Below the pieces are notes generated by a model. It was not told the origin of the DNA and did not search any database. It saw only the letters and a list, made by a program, of their open reading frames with translations. From Desulfobacteraceae bacterium (GTDB taxonomy: Bacteria > Desulfobacterota > Desulfobacteria > Desulfobacterales > Desulfosalsimonadaceae): a stretch of DNA of 64,000 nucleotides. The stretch is from NCBI GenBank assembly GCA_011390465.1, contig JAABSH010000013.1, positions 1-64,000 of the forward strand, given 5' to 3'. Positions 17,043-27,251 of the stretch are shown piece by piece. Numbering within the stretch: the first letter of the stretch is position 1; every line of letters starts with the position of its first letter. Both the position numbers and the translations under genes were made by a program.

Positions 17043-19313
17043 ATGACCCCCAAAGCGCGCTCCCGCACAACCGACCGTCTGGCCCGGGCCACCAGTATCC
17101 TGCCGCTTATCCTGTTTCTGGCGGCTGCCGCCCGGATTCCCGCTCTTGCCGCAGGGAAAACCTGGCGGTTCAGCCTTGACTGGGCACCGTCTCTGGGCAT
17201 TCATCTGTCCTTTCTGTTCGACGGGCTGAGTGTGTTTTTTGTGCTCATTGTCACGGGCATCGGGTTTTTCGTCACCCTCTATGCGGTCACCTATCTGCAC
17301 GGTCATTCCCAGACCGGCCGGTTTTTCTTTTTTCTGCATGCGTTTATGATCTCCATGCTGGGGCTTGTGTGCGCGGACAATGCCATCTGTCTGTTTGTGT
17401 TCTGGGAAATGACCACCCTGTTTTCCTTTCTGCTCATCGGGTTTGATCATGAAAAAGAAGCCTCCCGAAAAGCCGCCCGCCAGGCCCTGCTGGTCACGGG
17501 CGCGGGGGGCCTGGCCCTGCTGGTGGCGTTTCTGTTGATGGAACAGGCCGCCGGTACCTTTGAAATTTCCCGCATGGTACCTGTGGCCGGCGATATCAAA
17601 AATCACACCCTGTATCTGCCCATTCTGGTACTGATTTTTCTGGGGGCCTTTACCAAGTCCGCCCAGTTTCCCTTTCATTTCTGGCTGCCCAATGCCATGG
17701 CCGCGCCCGCGCCGGTTTCCGCGTTTCTGCACTCCGCCACCATGGTCAAAGGCGGCATCTATCTTCTGGCGCGGCTTCATCCGGTGCTGGGAGGGACTAC
17801 CCCATGGATGGCCACCCTGGTGATTGTTGGCGCGGTGACCGCTATTTTCGGGGCCGTAACAGCGCTGGGCCAGACAGATCTCAAAAAAATTCTGGCTTAT
17901 ACCACCCTTACCGGACTCGGCATCATGACCCTGCTGCTGGGCGGCGAAACCCATCCTTCCCTGGTGGCGGCCATGACGTTTCTTCTGGTGCATGCCCTTT
18001 ACAAATCCGCGCTTTTTCTGGCCGCCGGCATTGTTGATCACCAGACCGGCACCCGGGATATCCGGGATCTGGGCGGACTCATGCGGCCCATGCCCTTTAC
18101 CGCCGCAGCTGTGTTTGCCGCCTGCCTGTCCATGGCCGGATTCCCCTTATTTTTCGGGTTTATCGGCAAGGAAATCATGTATCAGGGCACGCTTGCGGAA
18201 GCCATGATGCCGGAATTGGCCACTTTTGCCGCCGTCTTTGCCAACGGGTTCATGACCGCCGTGGCCGGCATTCTGATGATGCAGGCGTTCATCCATAAAA
18301 ACACCACCGTTTCCGGACCGGTGAAGGAAGCCGGTCTTTCCATGTGGATTGGCCCCCTGGTGCTCGGGGCCACGGGCATTGTTTTTGGTATTGTTCCGGA
18401 CATGGTGGGCACCTGGCTGATCTGTCCGGCAGTGCATGCGTTTCACCCTTCAGAAGAACATATTCAAATGGCCCTGTACCACGGCATTAATCCCCCGCTG
18501 CTGCTGAGCGCTGTCACCATCACCACGGGCTGCCTGCTTTATCTGTGGCGGCGGCCGGCCATCAAGGGGATTGCCGCCATCTTCCGAACCCTTCCCGCTG
18601 ATGCCACGGGAATCTATGAATATCTGCTGGACGGGGTGGGAAAAGTGGCCCGTTTTCAGACCCGGATCATCCAGAACGGGTCCCTGCACCGCTACCTGTA
18701 TGTAATCTGCGCGTTTTTTGTCTTTTTAGCCGGGTTCAGCTACCTCCGGGGAGGGGCCGTGGCATTGCCGGCCCTTTGGTCAAATACCCCTCTTCCGGCG
18801 GCGGATTTGGGAATGCTGATGCTTTTGATTGCGGTTGCGGCGATTACAGTGGTTTTTTCGCGCTCCGTGCTGCTGGCCATTTGTGCCTTAGGGATTATGG
18901 GCGCCGGCATTGCCATGATTTTTCTGCGTTCCGGGGCCCCGGATCTGGCCCTGACCCAGCTCCTGGTGGAAACCCTGACGGTAATCATTGTGGCCGTTAT
19001 TCTCCTGCGCCTGCCCGGCCTTCAAAAATCCGGAAATACCGGATTTTTAAAAACCGCCATGAACGCGGTGCTGGCGGTTACGGTGGGACTGATGATGACC
19101 TTTATGCTGCTCATAGAGCCCGGCGGACCGCCCAATGATTCCCTGACCCGGTTTTTTGAAGAAAACAGCTATGTCGCGGCCCATGGCCGCAATATTGTCA
19201 ATGTGATTCTGGTGGATTTCCGGGGATTCGACACCATGGGAGAAATTATTGTGGTGGCAGCCGCCGCACTGGCGGGCGTGGCCCTGATCCGGAACCGGAA
19301 GGAAACGCCATGA
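17043..19313 (+). CDS. mrpA: Mrp antiporter subunit A
   Basis: 756 residues and many membrane helices. The proton-channel module resembles NuoL, with the key charged residues E122 ([13 protein letters not shown]), K205 ([15 protein letters not shown]) and K236 ([11 protein letters not shown]). The C-terminal part carries the MbhD/MbhE-like segments ([20 protein letters not shown] and [17 protein letters not shown]) usual in full-length MrpA. Inner-membrane part of a Na+/H+ antiporter that exports Na+ using the proton gradient. First of seven tightly packed genes; its end overlaps mrpB by 4 bp. No clear ribosome-binding site before the ATG. Confidence 0.95.
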   Translation: MTPKARSRTTDRLARATSILPLILFLAAAARIPALAAGKTWRFSLDWAPSLGIHLSFLFDGLSVFFVLIVTGIGFFVTLYAVTYLHGHSQTGRFFFFLHAFMISMLGLVCADNAICLFVFWEMTTLFSFLLIGFDHEKEASRKAARQALLVTGAGGLALLVAFLLMEQAAGTFEISRMVPVAGDIKNHTLYLPILVLIFLGAFTKSAQFPFHFWLPNAMAAPAPVSAFLHSATMVKGGIYLLARLHPVLGGTTPWMATLVIVGAVTAIFGAVTALGQTDLKKILAYTTLTGLGIMTLLLGGETHPSLVAAMTFLLVHALYKSALFLAAGIVDHQTGTRDIRDLGGLMRPMPFTAAAVFAACLSMAGFPLFFGFIGKEIMYQGTLAEAMMPELATFAAVFANGFMTAVAGILMMQAFIHKNTTVSGPVKEAGLSMWIGPLVLGATGIVFGIVPDMVGTWLICPAVHAFHPSEEHIQMALYHGINPPLLLSAVTITTGCLLYLWRRPAIKGIAAIFRTLPADATGIYEYLLDGVGKVARFQTRIIQNGSLHRYLYVICAFFVFLAGFSYLRGGAVALPALWSNTPLPAADLGMLMLLIAVAAITVVFSRSVLLAICALGIMGAGIAMIFLRSGAPDLALTQLLVETLTVIIVAVILLRLPGLQKSGNTGFLKTAMNAVLAVTVGLMMTFMLLIEPGGPPNDSLTRFFEENSYVAAHGRNIVNVILVDFRGFDTMGEIIVVAAAALAGVALIRNRKETP

Positions 19314-19738
19314 AACCGTCGCTGATTTTAAAAACCGCCACCCGCTTGCTGGTGAGCCTGATTCTGGTTTTTTCCGTCTATCTGCTCTTGCGGGGCCATA
19401 ACGCCCCGGGCGGGGGGTTTGCCGGCGCTCTGGTGGCGGCCACGGGATTTGCCATGTATGCCATGGCCGAAGGGGCCGCATCCGTGCGCCAGGCCCTTCG
19501 GGTAGGGCCTTCCCGGCTGATTGTCGCGGGTATTTTTCTGGTCATCGCCACCGGCCTGGTGCCCATGTTCTGGCAAATGCCTTTTCTCACCGGTAAATGG
19601 TGGCAGATTTCCCTGTTCAACAACATGGAAATTACCCTTGGCACCCCGTTTTTCTTTGACCTGGGAGTGTATGCCATTGTTCTGGGGGCCATCCTAACCC
19701 TGATTCTGGCCCTGGAAGATAAAATGGAGGAAAGCTGA
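19310..19738 (+). CDS. mrpB: Mrp antiporter subunit B
   Basis: 142 residues with four predicted membrane helices. [20 protein letters not shown] is the MrpB/MnhB hallmark. Starts inside the mrpA stop (ATGA overlap). Confidence 0.95.
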   Translation: MKPSLILKTATRLLVSLILVFSVYLLLRGHNAPGGGFAGALVAATGFAMYAMAEGAASVRQALRVGPSRLIVAGIFLVIATGLVPMFWQMPFLTGKWWQISLFNNMEITLGTPFFFDLGVYAIVLGAILTLILALEDKMEES

Positions 19739-19739
19739 G

Positions 19740-20201
19740 GTGGAAATCCTGTTGTCCCTGCTCTGCGGCACCCTGACGGCGGCTGCTGTTTTCCTGATGC
19801 TCTCCGGCAACCTGATCCGGTTTATTTTCGGGCTGGTGGTTGCCACCAACGCGGTCAATCTGATTATCTTTATTGCCGGCGGCATTTCCCAGGCCCGGCC
19901 CCCGCTGATTCCGGAAGGCGAAAGCCTGCCGATACCGCCGGTGGCCAATGCCCTGCCCCAGGCCCTGATTCTCACGGCCATTGTAATTGGATTTGCCCTG
20001 CTGAGCTTTATTTTTATCCTTTTTTACAGAACCTACGAGCGCCTGGGCACGGTGGAAACGGAAGCCATGCGGGTATCTGAGCCGGCAGACCTGTATCAAG
20101 CGCCCCACGCCAAAAATGTGGCGGACATGGCGGACACCGGCACAACGCCCGCGAATACGGCAAATACGGCGAATAAAATCACTTCCGGAGAAAAATCATG
20201 A
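19740..20201 (+). CDS. mrpC: Mrp antiporter subunit C
   Basis: 153 residues starting with GTG right after the mrpB stop. Three NuoK-like helices (GTLTAAAVFLMLSGNLIRFI, VVATNAVNLIIFIAGG, ALILTAIVIGFALLSFIFIL). The last 45 residues form a hydrophilic tail with short Thr/Ala/Asn repeats (ANTANTANK) not usual in MrpC. Confidence 0.92.
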   Translation: MEILLSLLCGTLTAAAVFLMLSGNLIRFIFGLVVATNAVNLIIFIAGGISQARPPLIPEGESLPIPPVANALPQALILTAIVIGFALLSFIFILFYRTYERLGTVETEAMRVSEPADLYQAPHAKNVADMADTGTTPANTANTANKITSGEKS

Positions 20202-21706
20202 ACTGGCTGCTGGTTGTTCCCATTATTCTGCCGTTTGCCACAGCAGCCGCCACATTAGGCTTGAAAAACCATCTCCGGCTTCAGCAGCAGGTCTCATTTT
20301 TCGGGGCCGCAATACACTCTGTTGCCGCAATGGTCCTGCTTTACACGATTTCTACCCAGGGCATCCTGGTCATGCAGGCGGGCAACTGGCCGGCGCCGTT
20401 CGGGATCACCCTGGCCGCGGATCATTTAAGCGGCATCATGACCCTGGTCACCGCTGTCCTCGGCCTTGCAACAATCATTTATTCCCGGGCGGATCTTGCT
20501 GCTTCCATGCTGGAAAGCGGATTTCATCCGTTGATGCAGATTCTTATCGGCGGGGTGTGCGGGGCGTTTCTCACCGGCGATCTGTTCAACCTTTATGTGT
20601 GGTTTGAAGTCATGCTCATGGCCTCCTTTGGTCTTTTGGTGCTGGGCCAGGAAAAAATGCAGTTTGACGGCGGGGTGAAATACGTGATGCTCAATCTCTT
20701 TTCCACCCTGCTTTTTATCACCGGCATCGGGCTTCTCTATGGCATTACCGGCACCCTGAACATGGCGGATCTGCACCAGGCGGTCCGGACCGTGCCGGAC
20801 AAGGGGCTGCTCATGGCAGTGGCCGCCATTTTCATGACCGCCTTTGGCATCAAGGCCGGCCTGTTTCCGCTGTTCTTCTGGCTGCCGGTATCCTACCACA
20901 CCCCGCCGGCCACGGTATCGGCCATTCTGGCGGGACTGCTCACCAAAGTGGGGGTATATGCCCTGATCCGGATGTTCACCCTGGTGTTTATTTTTGACGT
21001 GGCATGGACCCATGGGGTACTGATGGTCATGGCGGTGCTGACCATGGTGATTGGTGTTTTGGGTGCGGCCGCGGGCAATGATTTCCGGAGGATTCTTTCT
21101 TTTCATATCATCAGCCAGGTGGGATATATGGTGCTCGGTCTGGCCCTGTTCACGCCCCTGGCCCTGACCGGCGCGATTTTTTACCTCATGCACCACATGA
21201 TCGTCAAAGCCAACCTGTTTCTCATCAGCGGGGCCGCCCGTAAAGCCGGCGGTTCCTTTGCCCTTGCCGATCTTGGGGATCTTTACAAAAACAACGGCTG
21301 GCTGGCCCTGCTTTTTTTCATTCCCGCGTTTTCCCTTGCCGGATTTCCGCCGTTGTCCGGATTCTGGGCCAAAATGCTGATCATCAAGGCAAGTCTGGAA
21401 AGCCAGGCCTGGGGATCGGCCGCGGCTGCCGTGGTGGTGGGGCTGCTCACGGTCTATTCCATGACCAAAATCTGGGGAGAAGCCTTTTGGAAGCCCCGGC
21501 CGGCCAATGCCCGCGGCCTTTCCGCTGAAGCGGCCGCAGCCGCCCCGCTGGACAGGGCGCTGCTCATTCCCATTGCGGCCCTTGCCGCCATCACCGTGTT
21601 TATCGGCCTCATTCCCGGGCCATTTATTGCCCTGGCGGAAAAGGCAGCATTTGAACTCACCCATCCGGAAATTTATGTCCGGGCGGTTTTGGGCCCACTG
21701 CCATAA
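20198..21706 (+). CDS. mrpD: Mrp antiporter subunit D
   Basis: 502 residues, the second NuoL/N-like proton-channel subunit. Landmarks are WFEVMLMASFGLL (channel Glu), AFGIKAGLFPLFFWLPVSYHTPP (Lys) and GLLTKVGVYALIR. Overlaps mrpC by 4 bp; about 14 membrane segments. Confidence 0.95.
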   Translation: MNWLLVVPIILPFATAAATLGLKNHLRLQQQVSFFGAAIHSVAAMVLLYTISTQGILVMQAGNWPAPFGITLAADHLSGIMTLVTAVLGLATIIYSRADLAASMLESGFHPLMQILIGGVCGAFLTGDLFNLYVWFEVMLMASFGLLVLGQEKMQFDGGVKYVMLNLFSTLLFITGIGLLYGITGTLNMADLHQAVRTVPDKGLLMAVAAIFMTAFGIKAGLFPLFFWLPVSYHTPPATVSAILAGLLTKVGVYALIRMFTLVFIFDVAWTHGVLMVMAVLTMVIGVLGAAAGNDFRRILSFHIISQVGYMVLGLALFTPLALTGAIFYLMHHMIVKANLFLISGAARKAGGSFALADLGDLYKNNGWLALLFFIPAFSLAGFPPLSGFWAKMLIIKASLESQAWGSAAAAVVVGLLTVYSMTKIWGEAFWKPRPANARGLSAEAAAAAPLDRALLIPIAALAAITVFIGLIPGPFIALAEKAAFELTHPEIYVRAVLGPLP

Positions 21707-21715
21707 GGAGGCCAA

Positions 21716-22192
21716 ATGAGTCACCTGTTTATTCTGAATCTGGTACTTGCCATGGGGTTTACCGCGATCATGGGCCAAATCAGCCTGACCGGGTTTATCG
21801 CCGGATTCTTCATCGGCTATCTGGCCCTCTGGATTACCCGTCCTCTTTACGGCCCGGCCACCTATTTTAGAAAGGTGCCGAATGTGCTGATGCTGATGGT
21901 GAGCTTTGTGTGGCAGCTTATCATATCCAATTTCAGGGTATTGTGGGATGTGGTCACCCCCAGTCATTTCAGCAGACCGGCCGTGATCGGCGTTCCCCTG
22001 GATGCCAGCACCGATTTTGAAATTCTGCTGCTGGCAAACATGATTTCCCTGACACCGGGTTCTCTCACCCTGGATGTATCTGCGGACCGCTCCATGATTT
22101 TTGTTCATGTGATGTTTTTGGACGACATTGAATCTGCCCGCCGGGAAATCAAGGAAAAAATCGAAAAACCGCTTCTGGAGGCCATTCGGTAG
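21716..22192 (+). CDS. mrpE: Mrp antiporter subunit E
   Basis: 158 residues: N-terminal membrane helices, then the conserved NMISLTPGSLTLDVSADRSMIFVHVMF segment typical of MrpE. AAGGAGG ribosome-binding site. Confidence 0.95.
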   Translation: MSHLFILNLVLAMGFTAIMGQISLTGFIAGFFIGYLALWITRPLYGPATYFRKVPNVLMLMVSFVWQLIISNFRVLWDVVTPSHFSRPAVIGVPLDASTDFEILLLANMISLTPGSLTLDVSADRSMIFVHVMFLDDIESARREIKEKIEKPLLEAIR

Positions 22193-22196
22193 GTTT

Positions 22197-22529
22197 ATGG
22201 AAAACACCATTATCACCTTTTGCGCGGAAATCACCCTGATCCTGTTAACCCTTGCAATTTTTTTCGCGTTTATCCGCCTGTGCATGGGTCCGGACCCGGC
22301 AGACCGCATTGTGGCCCTGGACCTGGTGTCTGTGCTCATTGTTTCTTATCTGGCGGCCCTGTCCATTTATACGGGAGAAAAATCTTTTCTGGACGTGGCC
22401 ATCAGCTATGCCCTGATTGCGTTTCTCGGCACCGTGGCCCTGGCCCGGTTTCGGGAACGCCTGGCCCGGCGCGGGCCGGATGGCAAATACCCGCCAGAAA
22501 ACGGCACGGCGAGGGAGGACGGCAAATGA
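22197..22529 (+). CDS. mrpF: Mrp antiporter subunit F
   Basis: 110 residues with three helices and the MrpF signature CMGPDPADRIVALDLVS. The start is set 4 bp after the mrpE stop; a longer in-frame extension would overlap mrpE. Confidence 0.93.
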   Translation: MENTIITFCAEITLILLTLAIFFAFIRLCMGPDPADRIVALDLVSVLIVSYLAALSIYTGEKSFLDVAISYALIAFLGTVALARFRERLARRGPDGKYPPENGTAREDGK

Positions 22530-22921
22530 TGGCCTGGGTGGTTGGATTTTTGATGATCAGCGGCGGTATTTTCTGCCTGATTGCTTCCGTGGGCATGCTG
22601 CGGCTGCCGGACACCATTATCCGGATGCATGCGGCCACCAAAGCCGGGGCCTTTGGCGGGGGGCTCATGTTTCTGGCCCTGGCCGCTTTTTACATGGACC
22701 TCAGCACCATCCTGCGGTCCTTTGCCGCGATTTTGTTTCTGCTGCTCACCGCTCCGGTGGCGGCCCATCTCATCGGCCGGGCCGCCTACTGCACGCGGGT
22801 CCAACTCTCCGAACGGACCCAGATTGACGAACTGGCCAATGTCTGCGACTGGTGCGAACAGCAGTCCGCCTGCGAACCCGATCCTGCCTTCATTGAAAAG
22901 CCGCCGGAAAAATCTTTCTGA
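22526..22921 (+). CDS. mrpG: Mrp antiporter subunit G
   Basis: 131 residues with three helices and the MrpG signature GMLRLPDTIIRMHAATKAGAFG. Starts in an ATGATG overlapping the mrpF stop. The last 30 residues are cytoplasmic and include a CDWCEQQSAC cysteine cluster that is not usual for MrpG. Confidence 0.93.
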   Translation: MMAWVVGFLMISGGIFCLIASVGMLRLPDTIIRMHAATKAGAFGGGLMFLALAAFYMDLSTILRSFAAILFLLLTAPVAAHLIGRAAYCTRVQLSERTQIDELANVCDWCEQQSACEPDPAFIEKPPEKSF

Positions 22922-22971
22922 CGACCCGGTTGAAACGATTTGAATCTTGATGATAAAAAAAGTATAACCTG

Positions 22972-23056
22972 TTAACCACAGAGAGCACTGAGATCACGGA
23001 GTTGGTTCATTCCTGGAATAATAAAAGAATCGTTTCTCTGTGATCTCTGTGGTTAA
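22972..23056. repeat. CTCTGTG-type intergenic inverted repeat, copy 1
   Basis: Left arm TTAACCACAGAGAGCACTGA..CACGGAG, right arm CTCTGTGATCTCTGTGGTTAA, about 35 bp of spacer. Related elements lie at 24821-24912, 46563-46653 and 57441-57497. Downstream of mrpG, it could act as a transcript-end hairpin. Confidence 0.8.
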
Positions 23057-23148
23057 AAGATTTATTTTTAAAACGCGACAATTTTGAGTGGCTTTTTATC
23101 GATCCATCCCATAGACAGACCCCCTTTGCGAAAGGAATCCAACGCTCT

Positions 23149-24789
23149 ATGCTCAACCGTTTTATTGAAAACCAAACAGACAAATTCTATGACATCATCG
23201 TCATCGGCGGCGGCATTACCGGCGCGGCCGTGGCCTATGATGCCGCCGTCCGGGGGGTCAGCGTGGCCCTGGTGGAAAAAAAGGATTATGGCTGGGCCAC
23301 ATCGGCTGCCACATCCAAGCTCATTCACGGCGGGCTCCGGTATCTTCAGAATCTGGAATTTTCCCTGGTCCGGGAATCCTTAAAAGAGCGGCTGATCCTT
23401 GAAAATATTGCCGGTCATCTGGTGCATCCCATTCCTTTTCTGGTACCCGGATATACGGATCTCAAGCGCAACAAATGGATTCTCCGGGCAGGACTCACCC
23501 TCTATGATATCCTTTCCTATGACCGGAACCGGACCTGGGATCCGGGTAAACATATTCCCCATCACGCGTGGCTTGCCAGAAACAACATCATGGGCCTGGA
23601 GCCGGAAGTCCGAACAAAAAACATGACCGGCGGCTCCATTTACCATGACTGCCAGAGCATTTATCCGGAACGTCTGACCCTGGCGTTTATCAAATCAGCG
23701 GCCCGGCATGGCGCGGATGTGGCCAATTACGCAAAAGTGGAAAATTTTCTGCACGCAGACGACGGCAAAATTACCGGTGTCCGGGTGAAGGATCTGCTGC
23801 ACGAAAAAACAACGGACATAAAAGGCGCACTGGTGATCAACTGTGCCGGCCCATGGGCCGATATTGTGCTGAACCTGGCAGACGCCACCGGCGCTTCCAA
23901 ACACCAGATCAAGCGGTCCGAGGGCATCCACATTCTCACGAAAAAATTCAAAACCCGGCACGCGGTGGTCATGTGGACCCCGGCCGGCCGGCATTTTTTC
24001 ACCATTCCCTGGCGGGGGTACCAGCTCATCGGCACAACAGACAAAGATTACGAAGGAGACCCGGACGATTACCGGGTGAGCCGTAAAAGCATCCAGGAAC
24101 TCATTGACGACACCAATGCCTCCATTGGCGACGGTACCCTGGCCTATGAAGATGTGGCCCATGCCTGGGGCGGCCTGCGGCCCCTGGTGGATGACCAGAC
24201 CGAAGGCACCTATGAATCCTCCCGCAAATATGAAATTTATGATAACGCAGAAGACGGGTTTGACGGCCTCATCACTGTGGAAGGCGGCAAATACACCACC
24301 AGCCGGCATCTGGCAAAAAATGTGCTGGAAATGGTGGAAAAAAAGCTGAACCGTTCGCCAAAATCCTGCATCACGGACCAGTCCCCGCTGGCCGGCTGCG
24401 ATATTCCGGATATGGCCGCTTTTATGAAGGACCTGAACACCCGATTTTCCAATTTTGATCCCGCGACCGTGGCCTTTGTCGGCAAAAACTACGGCACGGA
24501 AAGCCAGGCCGTATTTGATCTGGCCCGGCAGGAACCGGGGCTTCAGGAAATTATCTGCAAAGACGGCCAGATCATGGCCGCCGTCATCTATGCCGTGCGC
24601 GAAGAATCCGCCCAAACCTTAACCGACATTCTCCTGCGCCGCACCGGTGTGGGCACGATCGGCCACCCGGGCATGGCAATGCTGGAAAAAATTGCAGCCG
24701 TGGCCGCAACAGAATTGGGCTGGGATGCGGCCAGAATGGAAAGGGAAATTCAGGCAGCAGACATGGAATTGCGGCTGCCCGGGGAATGA
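23149..24789 (+). CDS. glpD: FAD-dependent glycerol-3-phosphate dehydrogenase
   Basis: 546 residues. The FAD-binding motif DIIVIGGGITGAAVAYDAAV is at 15-34, followed by the GlpD landmarks TSAATSKLIHGGLRYL, INCAGPWAD, WRGYQLIGTTDKDY and VEGGKYTT. A C-terminal GlpD-C helical domain spans about 400-540. It oxidises glycerol-3-phosphate to dihydroxyacetone phosphate and passes electrons to the quinone pool at the inner membrane. Alone, flanked by CTCTGTG repeats on both sides. AAAGGA lies 12 bases before the ATG. Confidence 0.92.
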   Translation: MLNRFIENQTDKFYDIIVIGGGITGAAVAYDAAVRGVSVALVEKKDYGWATSAATSKLIHGGLRYLQNLEFSLVRESLKERLILENIAGHLVHPIPFLVPGYTDLKRNKWILRAGLTLYDILSYDRNRTWDPGKHIPHHAWLARNNIMGLEPEVRTKNMTGGSIYHDCQSIYPERLTLAFIKSAARHGADVANYAKVENFLHADDGKITGVRVKDLLHEKTTDIKGALVINCAGPWADIVLNLADATGASKHQIKRSEGIHILTKKFKTRHAVVMWTPAGRHFFTIPWRGYQLIGTTDKDYEGDPDDYRVSRKSIQELIDDTNASIGDGTLAYEDVAHAWGGLRPLVDDQTEGTYESSRKYEIYDNAEDGFDGLITVEGGKYTTSRHLAKNVLEMVEKKLNRSPKSCITDQSPLAGCDIPDMAAFMKDLNTRFSNFDPATVAFVGKNYGTESQAVFDLARQEPGLQEIICKDGQIMAAVIYAVREESAQTLTDILLRRTGVGTIGHPGMAMLEKIAAVAATELGWDAARMEREIQAADMELRLPGE

Positions 24790-24820
24790 AACGATGAAGA
24801 GAAGTGCCCTGTCCTATTTA

Positions 24821-24912
24821 TAACCAACCCCAAAGGGCACTGAGACCACGGAGAAGGTATCTTGCTGATGTAAAAATTATCTTCTCTGTGATCTCTGTGC
24901 CCTCGGTGGTTA
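24821..24912. repeat. CTCTGTG-type intergenic inverted repeat, copy 2
   Basis: Left arm AAAGGGCACTGAGACCACGGAGAAG, right arm CTTCTCTGTGATCTCTGTGCCCTCGGTGGTTA. Lies between convergent glpD and the nucleotidase gene. Confidence 0.75.
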
Positions 24913-24938
24913 CAAAAAGGTTAAGCCAATTCCCAGAA

Positions 24939-26978
24939 TCACGGCATGGGAACCTCTGTAATCCGGCTGCTGTCTCCGGATTCAAGGGCTTCATCACCAT
25001 ACACCGCATCCGGGATCACATGATTTTCAAATCCCCCGGCCGCGGCATCCGCGCCCAGAAATGTCAGCAGCGCCATCCATTCTTTGACTTCCTGAATTCC
25101 GGCCGTTGACAAATCCCGGTCCAGCCGGGAATCCAGCATCGTGGCCATTGTTACCGGATCTCCGGTAGTATCCAGGGGCGTGATGGGAAGATTAAGCGCC
25201 GTCAACAGCATTTGCAAATCCGCGCTCTGCACCATCATAAACAGGTAAATGTCAAACACGCAGGGGTATAGATTATCGTCCACAATTTCCGTTGCCGGCA
25301 TCTGGCAGGTAAAATCCAACCCGTTGTAAATCTTCACAGATCCCGGCACCACCGTATATCCGCCGGCCGCGTCAAAATGCGCGTACTGAATCCCGGAAAG
25401 ATTGAGAAAATAATCTGACTGGAGATGGCTTAAAGCCCCTGCCAGTCCCATAAGGGCTGCGTCACCGGATGCGGCAAGATTTGCCGTAAACGTGCTGTCC
25501 CGGGCGGCCGTAATATAGGCATTGAACTGACACATATTTTTAAGATGCGCGCCGGAAAGCATGACCTGCAGCAGGGGATATCCCGGTACATCCTGCTCGG
25601 CGGGATCCACCGTCATGCCCAGGGGAAGCACGCTGTACATATCGGCAAAACTCACCTGCTGGCCGAATTCAAACCCGTTTCGGATCACGCCGTTGGCTGC
25701 AATACCGATGGCCCCGTTAGCACCGCCCAGAAGATACCGCAGGGAATCCGCCACCAGATTTCCCATGCCGGTTTCCTGCGCCCCGGAAGGCTTGTTCACA
25801 TTATCCGTGCCCACCCCGGCAATAACCGAATCAATCTGAAGCCCCAGCACCGGTTGGATGGCCGCGTTGATGCTGCTGTTGATGCTGTCCATCACCACAT
25901 TCATGGCCGGATCACCGGCTATACTGTCGTCAATGGCATGATTGGTCAATTCCGCGTCTGTAATTCCCGTGCCGATTTCAACGGTCACATCCAGCTGGGC
26001 CAGATTTTTGCCGTAATTGCCCGCGCAGATAATCCGGGTGCCGTTTTCCAGCACCACATCCTGCGTCATCTGATGTTCATGGCCCGAGGCAATAATATCA
26101 ATGCCGTTGACGTTTCGCGCAAGCTCCACATCATCCCCTTGAGGGGTGGCGTTGGGATCAATAATGCCGGAATGGGACAGGGCCACCACAACGTGGGCGC
26201 CCATGTCATTTTTCAGGGAATCCACCTGCTCCTGGATAAACGCGTAATCATGATCAAACACAAGGGGCGGTGTCAGCGGCGCGTAAGCATCCGCCCCGGG
26301 TCCGAGCAGCCCGATAATGCCGATTTTAAGGCCATTGTCCAATGTTTTGACCATCACATCCTGAATCACGCCGCTTTCCACATAGGCTTCAATGCCATCA
26401 TCACCCGTACCGGCCACGCCGTCGGTTTTCATGTTGGTGGCAATGAGCGGAACCGTGAATCCGGCGCCGTCTTCCCCCAGGGCCTTATCCATTATCATTG
26501 CCAGCCCGGCCGGGCCGTAATCGAATTCATGATTGCCGATGGTGGCGGCGTCATAATTCATATATTCCAGAAAATAAAACCCCGCGGGCATGTCCCCCAT
26601 GGTCAGGTCATACACCGTTCCCATGAGAAAATCCCCGGAATCCACCAGCAGCACCGGCTCGTCCCGGTCCTCGGCGTCCTGCCGGAGTTCATTGATTTTA
26701 GCGGTTAGTCGGGCATAGCCCCCTTCGGTCTGATCGCTGCCGCCGGGACCGGAATTATCAACGCCGTCCGCCGGGCTGTACGTCAAAAACGCGCCCGTAC
26801 CGCTGGCCCGGTGGTGGACGTCTGTTGTCTGAAGCAGGGAAAAAGACGCCACATCGCCGGCTTTCAGTTCGGGAATTTTGTTTGGATCGTCGTCGTCTGA
26901 ATTGTCGCAGCCGGCAACAAAAAAAACCACGAACACGCAGACCGTCAGCAGATAAAATTTTTTCATCAGATCTCTCAT
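24939..26978 (-). CDS. Exported 5'-nucleotidase / metallophosphoesterase lipoprotein
   Basis: 679 residues. The signal peptide ends in a lipobox (FFVAGC, Cys about 24) followed by an acidic linker (DNSDDDDPN), so it is likely lipid-anchored. The calcineurin-like metallophosphatase domain shows TTDVHH, VDSGDFLMG, IGNHEFDYG, ALSHSG and SGHEHQ. The C-terminal 5'-nucleotidase domain (GNLVADSLRYLLGGANGAIG onward) gives substrate binding. It releases phosphate from nucleotides or related esters outside the inner membrane. AGGAGGTGTT precedes ATG 26978; the Met four residues later is an alternative start. About 80 C-terminal residues lie outside the recognised domains. Confidence 0.88.
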   Translation of the reverse strand: MRDLMKKFYLLTVCVFVVFFVAGCDNSDDDDPNKIPELKAGDVASFSLLQTTDVHHRASGTGAFLTYSPADGVDNSGPGGSDQTEGGYARLTAKINELRQDAEDRDEPVLLVDSGDFLMGTVYDLTMGDMPAGFYFLEYMNYDAATIGNHEFDYGPAGLAMIMDKALGEDGAGFTVPLIATNMKTDGVAGTGDDGIEAYVESGVIQDVMVKTLDNGLKIGIIGLLGPGADAYAPLTPPLVFDHDYAFIQEQVDSLKNDMGAHVVVALSHSGIIDPNATPQGDDVELARNVNGIDIIASGHEHQMTQDVVLENGTRIICAGNYGKNLAQLDVTVEIGTGITDAELTNHAIDDSIAGDPAMNVVMDSINSSINAAIQPVLGLQIDSVIAGVGTDNVNKPSGAQETGMGNLVADSLRYLLGGANGAIGIAANGVIRNGFEFGQQVSFADMYSVLPLGMTVDPAEQDVPGYPLLQVMLSGAHLKNMCQFNAYITAARDSTFTANLAASGDAALMGLAGALSHLQSDYFLNLSGIQYAHFDAAGGYTVVPGSVKIYNGLDFTCQMPATEIVDDNLYPCVFDIYLFMMVQSADLQMLLTALNLPITPLDTTGDPVTMATMLDSRLDRDLSTAGIQEVKEWMALLTFLGADAAAGGFENHVIPDAVYGDEALESGDSSRITEVPMP

Positions 26979-27195
26979 AACACCTCCTGGATATGGATTG
27001 TGAATGGAAAAAAGAAAAGCACAAAGCGGATTAACATGCCGGATCAGATGCAGGTAAAAAAATCACCTCCTTTTACGAGAACATCAATGGTAAAGGATGA
27101 AAACAGGTTAAAAATGACGGGATCCCGGGTTTTTGTCAATAAAAGAAAGGAATTTCAGATTGATAAAAATTCCTGTCACCGATAAGATTCCATGA

Positions 27196-27209
27196 AATGA
27201 CATTGAACC
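27196..27209. repeat. Possible solo end of the 125-bp element
   Basis: AATGACATTGAACC is identical to the right end of copy 1 plus its flank (86-104 region). Only 14 bp match, so it may be chance. Confidence 0.25.
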
Positions 27210-27251
27210 TTCAGGCATCAATTTCTGATTGTGCAACCAAAGGACCCCAAC

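Noticed and set aside
20426-22339. 637-codon frame on the minus strand
   Set aside because: Antisense to mrpD, mrpE and mrpF; its His/Gln/Gly-rich composition is that of a shadow frame.
25545-26708. Long open frame (387 codons) on the + strand
   Set aside because: Exact antisense to the 5'-nucleotidase gene, whose signal peptide and catalytic motifs are clear; high-GC codon shadow.
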